A stretch of 64,000 bases of DNA from G020348385 sp964410125 (GTDB lineage Bacteria > Acidobacteriota > Aminicenantia > Aminicenantales > Aminicenantaceae), in assembly GCA_964410125.1 (NCBI GenBank), contig CAYPGQ010000012.1:10397-74396 (forward strand), given 5' to 3'. Position 1 is the stretch's first letter; every line of letters starts with the position of its first letter. This document shows positions 27,519 to 36,025 of the stretch, in pieces. A model generated the notes under the pieces. That model made no database searches and was not told where the DNA came from. It saw nothing but the letters and a program-made list of their open reading frames with translations. The translations under genes and the position numbers were made by a program.

Positions 27519-28925
27519 TCACAGACGATTTCCGAGGATTTCCTCGAGGGATTGCCGGAGGGTATCGATATCCTTTTTGGTGTGGAGTTCTGTCACACAA
27601 TACAGGGCACAGTAGCCGAACTCGGGAAATTCAGCGGATATATCCATGCCCCCGAATATTCCTTTTTCCAGGAGGGCTTTGTTGATGTCCTTGACTTTGA
27701 GTCCTGTTTCGTTAAAATCCACCACAAATTCCTTGAAATGAGAGGAATCGAACCGTGGGACCTTCACTCCCTTTAATGCGGAGAGTCGTTTCATCGCATA
27801 CTGGGATTTTTGCAGGATCGATGTTCCAAGCTCATGAATTCCTTCAGGGCCCATAAGGGCCAGATACACACCGGCGGTTATTCCCCAAAGGGCGGAGTGG
27901 GTCCCCACAAACTCTTTCCCTTCCTCGCGTTCTGCAAACGAGGTTCGCTCATAGGCGACATCGCCAAAACCATACTCTCCTTCCATGGTAGTTGTTGTGA
28001 TCCCAAACAGTCGCGACGGGTATTCCATCACGAATTTTTCATCGTCATGAGTGGCGATAAAACCTGCCAATCCGCCTCCATAAAACATGTGGACCCCCAA
28101 TCCTTGGATGTCCCCGCAGACGATGTCGGCCCCATACTGACTGGGAGGAGTCAAGATGCCGAGCGACGTGGGATCGACTCCGACGAGACTCAATGCTCCG
28201 TTTTCATGCGCAATGTCCGCTATGGTCTGCCCCTGGGCTTCGATGAATCCGAGATAGGAGGGATTCTCGAAGTATATGCCGGCTGTGTCCTTGGAAAGTT
28301 TGGATTTGAGATCGTTAAGATCCAATTTTCCTGTTTCCGGACAATGTTTCACCATTCTGACTTTGACGACGGGATGACAGTAATTTTTAATGACCATCAG
28401 CCTCTCGGGGGAAATGATCTCGGAGACCAAGATCTCCTTTCGCCCCGTGATTCTCTCTGCCATCCGGATGGCTGTGCTGGCAGCCTGGCTCCAGTCATAG
28501 GTGGGGACATTGACAACATCCATATCCAGGAGCTCTCCCATCAGGCTTTCGTATTCGAACAGGGATTGGAATCTTCCGTGGTCTTCATAGGGTTCTCCAG
28601 CATAGGCGGTCAGGAATTCTGAGCGTTGGTTGATTTCGTCGCAAATGGCCGGCACCTGGTGCTTGTAGCATCCCCCTCCCAGAAAGCTGATGTTTTCCTC
28701 GCATGTCTTGTTCTTGGAAAAAATTTCATCCATGTGGCGTTTTAAGGCATTTTCTGAAGTGAGTGGTGGAGGCAGGTTTAACTTTTTTTTATAGCGAAGA
28801 TTTTCCGGTATGTCTGCATACAACTCCTCGATACTTTGGACCCCGATCTCTTCCAGCATCTGTTCCTTGATTTCAGGAACTGAGTTTGGAATATAAGGAT
28901 AGACTCTTTTTCCTTGTTTTTTCAT
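27519..28925 (-). CDS. gcvPA: Glycine dehydrogenase (decarboxylating) subunit 1
   Basis: 468 aa from the ATG after GAGGAGA; a start 14 codons earlier lacks a binding site. The sequence has the typical YIPNSVPEIKEQMLEEIG start, FLGGGCYKH, and the fold-type I PLP-enzyme frame without the Schiff-base Lys that is on subunit 2. It heads an operon with gcvPB and a COG3199 gene. The product acts in the cytoplasm in glycine cleavage, supplying one-carbon units and NADH, as expected for an amino-acid user. Confidence 0.96.
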   Translation of the reverse strand: MKKQGKRVYPYIPNSVPEIKEQMLEEIGVQSIEELYADIPENLRYKKKLNLPPPLTSENALKRHMDEIFSKNKTCEENISFLGGGCYKHQVPAICDEINQRSEFLTAYAGEPYEDHGRFQSLFEYESLMGELLDMDVVNVPTYDWSQAASTAIRMAERITGRKEILVSEIISPERLMVIKNYCHPVVKVRMVKHCPETGKLDLNDLKSKLSKDTAGIYFENPSYLGFIEAQGQTIADIAHENGALSLVGVDPTSLGILTPPSQYGADIVCGDIQGLGVHMFYGGGLAGFIATHDDEKFVMEYPSRLFGITTTTMEGEYGFGDVAYERTSFAEREEGKEFVGTHSALWGITAGVYLALMGPEGIHELGTSILQKSQYAMKRLSALKGVKVPRFDSSHFKEFVVDFNETGLKVKDINKALLEKGIFGGMDISAEFPEFGYCALYCVTELHTKKDIDTLRQSLEEILGNRL

Positions 28926-29004
28926 GGGATTCTCCTCACAGGAAAAAGGATATAGGAAAAATTTCAAGGAGACAATACTTAATTATATAAATGGGGGATA
29001 TAAA

Positions 29005-29076
29005 TGGGGGACAGGATACCCTTTCACTTAATTCAGTGACCTTGCCATTAATTGGGGAATGGGTATCCTGTCCCCA
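29005..29076. repeat. R1 palindromic repeat, copy 3 (degenerate inner arms)
   Basis: Outer arms GGGGACAGGATACCC and the inverse pair perfectly (29007-29021 and 29061-29075); the inner parts differ (CTTTCACTTAATT against AATTGGGGAAT). It lies in the 215-nt gap between the gcvPA start and the end of the BlaR1-like gene, upstream of the glycine-cleavage operon. A truncated ATAAATGGGGGATATAAATG duplication sits at its left border. Confidence 0.88.
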
Positions 29077-29140
29077 AAAAAAATGTCCCGGGCCGCGGAG
29101 TTGCGGCGTTATCCCTGATCCCTCTTCAGGTGTTCGGGCC

Positions 29141-31198
29141 TTAGTCTAACTTGAACTGGACTGTGACCGTAAAAATAACTCCTCTGGGTTTCCCGTCGAT
29201 AATTTTCGGTTCGTAAACCCATTGTTTAACGGCATCCGTGGCAGCCTGGTCCAGTTCCGGTATGGATCTTAGTATTTTCACTTTTTTCACCCTGCCGTAA
29301 ACATCGGTTGTGGCTTCGATGATGACCACCCCTTCAATCTCGGCCTTTCTAGCAGATTCTGGATAAACAGGCTCGACTTTTTTGATCAGTTTTGGCGGTT
29401 TGATATCCCCTGTGGCATGCACTGGCTCAGCCAGCTTGAATGTGCATGTCACGGTGAAAATAACGCCTCTTGGCGCGCCATCAATGATCATCGGTTCATA
29501 AATCCACTGCTCGACAGCATCGATAGCAGCCTGATCCAGTACAGGGATAGACCTTAGTACTTTTGTGTCGATGACCCGGCCATAAATATCGGTCGTCGCT
29601 TCCACAATGACCACGCCTTCGACCTCTGATTTTCTTGCTTCTTCTGGATAAATCGGCTTGATCATCTTGATCAACTTAGGGGGCTTGATGTCCCCCATAG
29701 CACGTACAGCGGGCTTTTGGTCGGTTCCTGTCACTCCTCCCTCAATAGCTTTTGCTTTCGTCCCTTTGTCAAGAGAAAACCGGCATGTGATGGTAAACAC
29801 AATCCCTTTGGGCTCGCCATCGATGATCATAGGTTCGTAAACCCACTGTTTGACAGCATCCACAGCCGCTTGATCGAGCTCAGGGATGGAGCTCAGGATC
29901 TTCACTTTTTGTACCCGGCCGCGATCGTCTGTCGTGGCCTCGATAGTGACGGTGCCTTCGATCCCTGCCTTTCTCGCTTCATCTGGATAAACAGGTTCGA
30001 CTTTTTTGATCAACTTAGGGGGCTTGACATCCTTTTTCGCGGATTTTTTCTCCTCTTGATCCTGCTCTTTTTTGTCCTGTTCCTGCAAATCCGGCAGAGC
30101 TAAATCCACCTTTTCGATTGTGGCTTCAGGCTTTTCCGTCGCAAAGATCAGCCTGGAACCGGCAATCGCCAAGACAAACAAAAATGCCGCCACGACCATC
30201 AATGTGATGGTCGATTTTTTGAGATTAGTGTCCATGATCCTCTCCTTGGATAAGATGTGTTTGACCCGATCTTTCAGAGGGATGTGGGGAGACGCCAGTC
30301 CGACGGAAACCGGCAGCCACTTTAGAAACGCTGTCTTTTCCGCCAGGTTGATCAAACACTCCGCGTACTCTTTCGAGTCGTTTTGGAGGAGGACATAATT
30401 ATCGGATATCTCTTCCCTCGCCCTGGAAAAGGATGTGCTCAGGGCATAGGCAAGAGGATTCCACCAGTTCAAAGCTGTTATAAGTCTTTGAAGTATTCCG
30501 GTAAACTGGTCTCGGTGATGGATATGAGACAGCTCATGAAGCAGAATCCCACGGATTTGACTGTCCTGTAATTTGTGCAATAGACGTTCGGGAATAAGTA
30601 TAAACGGTTTAAATACTCCAGCAGCCATAGGATAAGGCACATTTTGTGATGAGTAAAGCCGTGCTTTGTTTTTGCCGGAAAATACCTTTTCGGCTGAGTC
30701 CAGGACGGCACAGATCCGAGGATTGTGAACCTCTACCATTCCCTTTTTCAAGTTGCGTATGGAGATCATGCCTAGAATAAATCGAAGGAGCATGAATAAA
30801 AGGCCGATTCCCCAGACAATCCCGAATACATTGATGATCTTTACGACAACCGGTCCTGTCCAAAACAACCTGAAATAGTTGGTGTTTGCGTTGTTGGTAT
30901 CGTCGATAGGCATCTCGGCCAGACCGTACTGGACAGAGACAGAGGGACTTGGGGTTTGCCCGATTGTTATCGGAAGGACGGTCCGAAGAGGCAGAAAGCC
31001 TAACTCGTTTAGCGAGACTGAGAGGAAGGGGAGAAGGATAAGAGCCAACATGGTTATCAGACTGATCCCGCTTCGAAGAGGAGCTGCTTTGTGTCTAACG
31101 ACGTAAACGAGCAACGCACCTACCCCTAGGATCAAAAGAGTCTGAAAGGCTGCATTCAATACCCATTCGGCCGAAACGATGTTGTTGAGTAAACTCAT
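29141..31198 (-). CDS. BlaR1-like M56 metallopeptidase sensor with three C-terminal TonB_C domains
   Basis: 685 aa. The N-terminal part has transmembrane helices at about 12-33, 45-62 and 122-145 and the M56 zinc motif HELSH at 221-225. A further helix lies near 330-350. The outer part holds three near-identical TonB_C domains of about 75 aa, each starting PPKLIK(K/M)(V/I)(E/K)P(V/I)YP and ending near YEP.IIDG.P(K/R)G(I/V), separated by charged or Gly/Ala linkers. M56 sensors such as BlaR1 cleave a BlaI-type repressor on sensing a wall-active signal. Here the beta-lactam-binding domain is replaced by TonB_C repeats. The gene is 11 nt downstream of a BlaI-type repressor gene. Confidence 0.9.
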   Translation of the reverse strand: MSLLNNIVSAEWVLNAAFQTLLILGVGALLVYVVRHKAAPLRSGISLITMLALILLPFLSVSLNELGFLPLRTVLPITIGQTPSPSVSVQYGLAEMPIDDTNNANTNYFRLFWTGPVVVKIINVFGIVWGIGLLFMLLRFILGMISIRNLKKGMVEVHNPRICAVLDSAEKVFSGKNKARLYSSQNVPYPMAAGVFKPFILIPERLLHKLQDSQIRGILLHELSHIHHRDQFTGILQRLITALNWWNPLAYALSTSFSRAREEISDNYVLLQNDSKEYAECLINLAEKTAFLKWLPVSVGLASPHIPLKDRVKHILSKERIMDTNLKKSTITLMVVAAFLFVLAIAGSRLIFATEKPEATIEKVDLALPDLQEQDKKEQDQEEKKSAKKDVKPPKLIKKVEPVYPDEARKAGIEGTVTIEATTDDRGRVQKVKILSSIPELDQAAVDAVKQWVYEPMIIDGEPKGIVFTITCRFSLDKGTKAKAIEGGVTGTDQKPAVRAMGDIKPPKLIKMIKPIYPEEARKSEVEGVVIVEATTDIYGRVIDTKVLRSIPVLDQAAIDAVEQWIYEPMIIDGAPRGVIFTVTCTFKLAEPVHATGDIKPPKLIKKVEPVYPESARKAEIEGVVIIEATTDVYGRVKKVKILRSIPELDQAATDAVKQWVYEPKIIDGKPRGVIFTVTVQFKLD

Positions 31199-31209
31199 GC
31201 TGGATCCCC

Positions 31210-31593
31210 TTACATATTCTTGAGCAGCGCACGAAGTTCTTTGATTTCTTCAGGGGAAACGTCAGAATCCTCGATCAGGCATTTGACAAGCTCTGCTCTC
31301 GATCCGCCAAAAACTCTGTTTTTGATGTCCTCGAGGATTTCCCTTCGGGTTTTCTGTTTTTCGACAACAGCTGAATAGACATATGTTCTTCCCATTTCCG
31401 TATGTTTCAGCCAACCGTAATCTTCCAACCGGTTCATCTGGACCTGGACGGTAGTCCTCCGGATCTTGTTTTTTCTCTTGGCATTGATGGCCTCCACAAC
31501 ATTATTGATGGTCACGTCACCCTTGTCCCAAACGACTTTCATGATTTCGAGGTTGGCTGGGGAGAGTTTGCGATCCCGCTTTTTTATCGTCAT
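31210..31593 (-). CDS. BlaI/MecI-family transcriptional repressor
   Basis: 127 aa winged-helix protein: KLSPANLEIMKVVWDKGDVTINNVVEAI at the start and RRTTVQVQMNRLEDYGWLKH as the recognition helix and wing, then a dimerisation tail ending in ELRALLKNM. In the family, dimers bind palindromic operators and are cut by a BlaR1-type peptidase. The gene precedes the M56 gene in one operon. Two palindromic operators overlap its promoter, so autoregulation is very likely. Confidence 0.95.
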   Translation of the reverse strand: MTIKKRDRKLSPANLEIMKVVWDKGDVTINNVVEAINAKRKNKIRRTTVQVQMNRLEDYGWLKHTEMGRTYVYSAVVEKQKTRREILEDIKNRVFGGSRAELVKCLIEDSDVSPEEIKELRALLKNM

Positions 31594-31610
31594 CTTGTTT
31601 CCTTCCTATA

Positions 31611-31657
31611 ACGACATCTGTCGTTACTAATATAAACGACAATTGTCGTATTGTCAA
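31611..31657 (-). promoter_or_regulatory. Promoter of the BlaI/BlaR1-type operon with two operators
   Basis: Read on the minus strand: TTGACA (31657-31652), 17-nt spacer, TATATT (31634-31629). A perfect 14-bp palindrome ACGACAATTGTCGT (31636-31649) fills the spacer and a near-perfect copy ACGACATCTGTCGT (31611-31624) covers the start site. Centre-to-centre distance is 25 bp. This is the layout of BlaI/MecI-type control regions. Confidence 0.9.
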
Positions 31658-31796
31658 GTCTCTCCTTCTTTTTTTTAAATAATTACTTATGCAAGATTTA
31701 CGCCAATATTCACTCTCCACGTCCTTTGTCAGCTCCCTGTTGTCCGTTTAAGATATAAATGGATTTGTAAATGCAATAAATTTTATGTAAGAAATT

Positions 31797-31825
31797 TTGA
31801 CATATAAATGATCCCATGGTATAAG
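31797..31825 (+). promoter_or_regulatory. Promoter of the aldo/keto reductase gene
   Basis: TTGACA at 31797-31802, 17-nt spacer, TATAAG at 31820-31825. Transcription would start near 31832, 25 nt ahead of the ATG at 31857, and the AAAAGGAG site fits in the leader. Confidence 0.7.
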
Positions 31826-31856
31826 CCAAGAAACGAATCCAAAAGGAGTCTGACCC

Positions 31857-32786
31857 ATGAAAAGACATAAAGGAAAAATGTCCCGGAAGGAATTTATTCA
31901 AAAATCCTCAGTCGCCTTTCTGGGATTTGGGGTATTAGGCTTTGGAAGCAAAAAAACTGGGACAAAAAAAAAATCAAAGGCACCGTCCGGCCTTGTGAAA
32001 TTAGGCAGGACAGGGATAAAAGTTCCACCTGTTGGATTCGGCGCGTCCCGTACGATGGAACCGTCTCTTGTCAATGCTGCGATAGATGCCGGTTTCAATT
32101 TTTTGGACACGGGGCGATCCTATTCCCGCGGGCAGAATGAAGTCATGGTTGGGGAGGTGGTGGAGCCGCGCAGGAAAGATGTGGTGATCCAATCCAAGCT
32201 CCGTGTGCGCCTCAAAAGCCAGGAGGATGGGTCGTTTTCTGCCGAAGACGTCAAAAAAGCGATAGATGATATGACAGCCTCGATGGAAGCAAGCATGAAG
32301 GCTCTGCGAACGGATTACATCGACATCATGCTGGTCCATGGAGCATCCGATCCAGATGTCATCTATCATGAGGCTGTCATGGGATTTTTTGAGACGGCCA
32401 AAAAAGAGGGTAAAATACGGGCGTATGGATTCTCTTCCCACACTAACCAAGTCGAACTGCTGCAAGCCGCCAATCAGAAAAAGTTTTATGAGGTGATCAT
32501 GGTCCCCTACAATCACAAGGGATCCTATATCCATATGAGCTCCGGCAGCTTCAGCGAATGGGACCAACCGGCCTTGGAGATCGAGATGGATAAAGCCAAA
32601 AAACGAAATGTCGGCATGATCGCGATGAAAACATGTTCGGGCGGCCCTTATGCTCCTAATGATAAAACTGAACCTTCTTTTGAAAATTCTCTCCGGTGGG
32701 TTCTTGCTCAGGAAAGAGTCCATTCCATGGCTGTAGCTATGGGCAATTTTGAGCAGATCGAAGAAAACCGACAAGTTTTGCCCTGA
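31857..32786 (+). CDS. Aldo/keto reductase with Tat-like signal, C-terminally short
   Basis: 309 aa, start set by AAAAGGAG. Residues 9-16 (SRKEFIQK) resemble a Tat motif with Arg-Lys in place of Arg-Arg, followed by a hydrophobic FLGFGVLGFG segment. The barrel shows KLGRTGIKVPPVGFGAS, FLDTGRSY and YIDIMLVHGA, typical of AKR11/COG1453-type enzymes. The chain ends at EENRQVLP, where relatives go on with a cysteine-rich C-terminal domain; compare the 404-aa gene at 43796. It is not clear that this copy is full-length. Substrate unknown. Confidence 0.75.
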   Translation: MKRHKGKMSRKEFIQKSSVAFLGFGVLGFGSKKTGTKKKSKAPSGLVKLGRTGIKVPPVGFGASRTMEPSLVNAAIDAGFNFLDTGRSYSRGQNEVMVGEVVEPRRKDVVIQSKLRVRLKSQEDGSFSAEDVKKAIDDMTASMEASMKALRTDYIDIMLVHGASDPDVIYHEAVMGFFETAKKEGKIRAYGFSSHTNQVELLQAANQKKFYEVIMVPYNHKGSYIHMSSGSFSEWDQPALEIEMDKAKKRNVGMIAMKTCSGGPYAPNDKTEPSFENSLRWVLAQERVHSMAVAMGNFEQIEENRQVLP

Positions 32787-33002
32787 TCTCTTATTTAAAA
32801 ATTAATTTGTGTATCAATGCTTATTTTAGGATTATTCATCTGATGAACAATGCGACCCTTTTGCGGCCATGAAGGGAGCCACCAAATTACTGTTCTACAC
32901 GGATGTGTAAATATGAAAAAGTCCATCATGGGCATGCCACTCGCGGAAAAAACGGCGTAATAACTTTCGATGCTCTGCGATTCGAGAAATAGAGGAGTTC
33001 AT

Positions 33003-33965
33003 GTGATATTGATAAACAATAATAAACTCAACGTTCTCATTATCAGCATTTCACTCGTTGCCTTTTTTTCTGCGGCTAGAAGTGGCCAGCAGACTGCCAG
33101 TAGGGTCGAGCCTCCGCGTACTGTGGATAAGTCATTTTCCTATGTCATAAAAAATCCGGCGTATCCCGAGGGAAAAGGTCCCGTTGTCCTTATTGATGAG
33201 GCGCATAATAATTTTCACACCGCGGTGGGGACCTATCTCCCGTTCGCCGATTTGTTGAAGCAAGACGGCTATGTTGTCAAACAGGCTAAGGACAAGATAT
33301 CCGTGGAACTCCTGAAGCCGGGAGTAATTTATGTGATCGCAGACGCTCAGCCGCCGTTTAAGGCCGGTGATCCCCCGACGTTTTCAGCGGAAGAGATTCA
33401 GATGCTCAACGAATGGGTGAAGAAGGGAGGAGATTTGTTCGTGATCACGGATCACATGCCCGATCCCGGAGCCATAAAGGACTTGGCGCTGTCGTTCGGG
33501 ATCGAGGTTAGCAATGGCTATGTCATGCAAGGCCCGCCGCCCGGAAACCCTGGGCCTACCCTTTTCCAGAAAAAAGATGGATCACTTGCAGACCACTTTC
33601 TAACAAATGGACGTGGACCGGACGAAAAGGTAGACCGTGTGGCCACTTTTGCCGGTTCGGCTTTCCGATGCGATGAAGGATTTCATCCTCTCCTGATTTT
33701 GGGAGAAGGATTCCGGTCCTGGATTCCCAAGGAATACAACAAATTTCCGCCTGGAACCCCGAACATCGATGTTTTGGGATGGTGCCAGGGGGGAATTATG
33801 CCCTATGGAAAGGGACGGATCGCCTTTTTTGCTGAGGCCGCTATGTTCACCGCCCAGGTTTTTGCCAATGGACGTGTGAAAGCTGGGATGAACCATCCCC
33901 TCGGTCGGGATAACGCCCGTCTGCTTCTCAATATCCTTCACTGGCTATCCGATCTTCTGGATTGA
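33003..33965 (+). CDS. Exported DUF4350/GATase-like-fold protein
   Basis: 320 aa from a GTG preceded by GAGGAG at 5 nt; an in-frame ATG 11 codons earlier lacks a binding site. A signal peptide covers about residues 8-28. The mature part reads VVLIDEAHNNFHTAVGTYLPF, PGVIYVIADAQPPF, GGDLFVITDHMPDPG and ends HWLSDLLD: the alternating strands of a class I glutamine-amidotransferase-like or ThuA/DUF4350 fold without an obvious nucleophile Cys. It may bind or process a sugar or envelope component. Neighbours are an AKR gene upstream and the KamA-type gene downstream. Confidence 0.55.
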   Translation: MILINNNKLNVLIISISLVAFFSAARSGQQTASRVEPPRTVDKSFSYVIKNPAYPEGKGPVVLIDEAHNNFHTAVGTYLPFADLLKQDGYVVKQAKDKISVELLKPGVIYVIADAQPPFKAGDPPTFSAEEIQMLNEWVKKGGDLFVITDHMPDPGAIKDLALSFGIEVSNGYVMQGPPPGNPGPTLFQKKDGSLADHFLTNGRGPDEKVDRVATFAGSAFRCDEGFHPLLILGEGFRSWIPKEYNKFPPGTPNIDVLGWCQGGIMPYGKGRIAFFAEAAMFTAQVFANGRVKAGMNHPLGRDNARLLLNILHWLSDLLD

Positions 33966-34087
33966 ATCGAACCTGATTGCACTTCCAAAGTCTCTGGATA
34001 ACTCTTGATTGAAATGCAATCATTCCTGATGATATGATAACGGAGAAAAGATTCTTACCGAAAAGAAAAAATGCAAAAGGATCGACC

Positions 34088-36004
34088 ATGAAAAACAAAA
34101 AAGCTTCTCATCCTGAAACACTCAAAAGATTCGGTACCAAAATCATCGATGATGTTTTTTCTGATGAAATATCCATTTTTAAACCCAAGTTTGAGGTGGA
34201 CTATGAAGCCTACCTCGAACGCCTCTGGAAGGCCAACCCGGAGATTTGCACTATCCTCAAAACAGCATCTGACCTGGAATCCGCAAGGGATGGCTTGTAC
34301 ACATATTTGGAAAAAGCGGAGCGGAAAATCTTCGATGTGGATAACGACCTTCATATCCTGGAAAAAGCCACGGTTCGTGAGGGAATCCGTGTTTTTAAAA
34401 GCATCATCGGGCCTGTCAATGAATACCGTACCGGAGTTTCCGCCCTAGAAATTCTGTGGAGGCTTGCTCAGGACAAACAGGAGGAATTGGACACAGAAAT
34501 ATCTGTGGGCTTTTTGATGGAATTCATCAACCTGTTTCGCAGTGTGATCGGCAAATCCAATATCTATCTTGAGAACAATGAGGTCAAAAAACACATACCG
34601 GATTTCCTGAAAATGGAAGGACTCGAGGCGTCTCGAGCGAGAAGCGGCATCCTGGATAATTTTGGATCCACCGTGAGAAAGTATTTCAAAAAGTTTCCCT
34701 CGGGACTCGAGGAAGAGGTGGTGACATGGAGAAAGGAGAATAAGGCGAGGATTTTGCGCTACTTTGGGGGGAGCAATCAGGATTGGAACGATTACAAATG
34801 GCAGTTGAAAAATGTTATCAGCGATTCGAAACCGCTTTTGGACCTGATCGAACTGACCAACGATCAAAAAACATCCATCGAGAAGGCCAAAAAAAACAAA
34901 ATTCCTTTTGGAATCACGCCGTATTATCTCAGCTTGATGGATTCGAATATTTCCATCGGATACGATCACGCCGTACGAGCCCAGGTGATCCCTCCCAAGG
35001 AGTATGTGGACACCATGTCGCAGCACAAGAAAGATCGGAACATCCTATTCGATTTCATGGGCGAACATGACACGTCTCCCGTAGATTTGATAACACGCCG
35101 CTACCCGTTTATAGCGATTTTAAAACCTTTTAACACCTGCTCCCAAATTTGCATTTACTGCCAGCGAAATTGGGAGATCGAACGGGTTCTGGACCCCAAG
35201 GCTCTGGCTTCTAAAGAGAAGATCGAAGAAGCGCTCGCTTGGTTGGATGAGCACAAAAGCATCGGCGATGTTCTTGTCACCGGCGGAGACCCGATAGTGA
35301 TGAAAGACAGCCAGATCGAAAGGATACTGGATGTGCTGGCCCAAAAAAAACATATCTATCGGATTCGATTGGGAACACGCACCCCTGTGGTGTTACCGAT
35401 GCGATGGACAGAAAATCTGCTCAGACTTGTTTCCAAATATCACAAACCTCCAAAGCTGGAAATAGCCGTGGTGATCCATTTTGAGCACTCCTATGAAATC
35501 ACACCGGAATCGCTCAAAACCATCCAAGACATAAGAAAACTGGGAATAAGCGTCTACAACCAGGTTGTCTACACGATCGAAAACTCCAGGCGTTTTGAAC
35601 TGGCAAAACTTCGTTGGGACCTGAAATCTATCGGTGTCGATCCGTACTACACGTTTAACATGAAAGGGAAAGAGGAGACCAAGCGGTACATGGTTCCGAT
35701 CGCGAGGATTTTGCAAGAACGGAAGGAAGAAGCCCGTTTGCTGCCGGGTCTTGATCGAACCGATGAGCCGGTCTTTAACGTTCCCAAACTGGGAAAGAAC
35801 CATCTTCGAGCCTGGCAGGACCATCGCCTGGTTATGATACTGCCGAACGGATCCCGCGTTTATGAATTTCATCCATGGGAAAAAAATATCACACCTATTC
35901 CCCCCTATAACTATATCGATGTCCCGATTTATGAATACCTGGAAGAGCTGGCTGCCCGGGGTGAAAACATAAGGGATTACCGGACAATCTGGTATTATTA
36001 CTAA
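34088..36004 (+). CDS. KamA-family radical SAM protein with long N-terminal extension
   Basis: 638 aa from the ATG after AAAAGGA; an in-frame ATG 18 codons upstream is possible. The radical SAM cluster is CSQICIYC (Cys351, Cys355, Cys358), followed by LVTGGDPIVM and RIRLGTRTPVVLPMRW, which mark the lysine 2,3-aminomutase family. A Lys-containing segment VPKLGKNHL near residue 575 is in the place of the PLP-binding Lys of KamA. The first 330 residues or so are an added, largely helical region absent from ordinary 350-450-aa KamA proteins; its role is unknown. The reaction is probably a 1,2-amino shift, substrate not certain. Confidence 0.85.
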   Translation: MKNKKASHPETLKRFGTKIIDDVFSDEISIFKPKFEVDYEAYLERLWKANPEICTILKTASDLESARDGLYTYLEKAERKIFDVDNDLHILEKATVREGIRVFKSIIGPVNEYRTGVSALEILWRLAQDKQEELDTEISVGFLMEFINLFRSVIGKSNIYLENNEVKKHIPDFLKMEGLEASRARSGILDNFGSTVRKYFKKFPSGLEEEVVTWRKENKARILRYFGGSNQDWNDYKWQLKNVISDSKPLLDLIELTNDQKTSIEKAKKNKIPFGITPYYLSLMDSNISIGYDHAVRAQVIPPKEYVDTMSQHKKDRNILFDFMGEHDTSPVDLITRRYPFIAILKPFNTCSQICIYCQRNWEIERVLDPKALASKEKIEEALAWLDEHKSIGDVLVTGGDPIVMKDSQIERILDVLAQKKHIYRIRLGTRTPVVLPMRWTENLLRLVSKYHKPPKLEIAVVIHFEHSYEITPESLKTIQDIRKLGISVYNQVVYTIENSRRFELAKLRWDLKSIGVDPYYTFNMKGKEETKRYMVPIARILQERKEEARLLPGLDRTDEPVFNVPKLGKNHLRAWQDHRLVMILPNGSRVYEFHPWEKNITPIPPYNYIDVPIYEYLEELAARGENIRDYRTIWYYY

Positions 36005-36025
36005 GATTTTTTTCAAGATAAAAGG

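Noticed and set aside
27810..28622. A 270-codon plus-strand frame opposite gcvPA
   Set aside because: Shadow of gcvPA, which has family motifs and a good ribosome-binding site.
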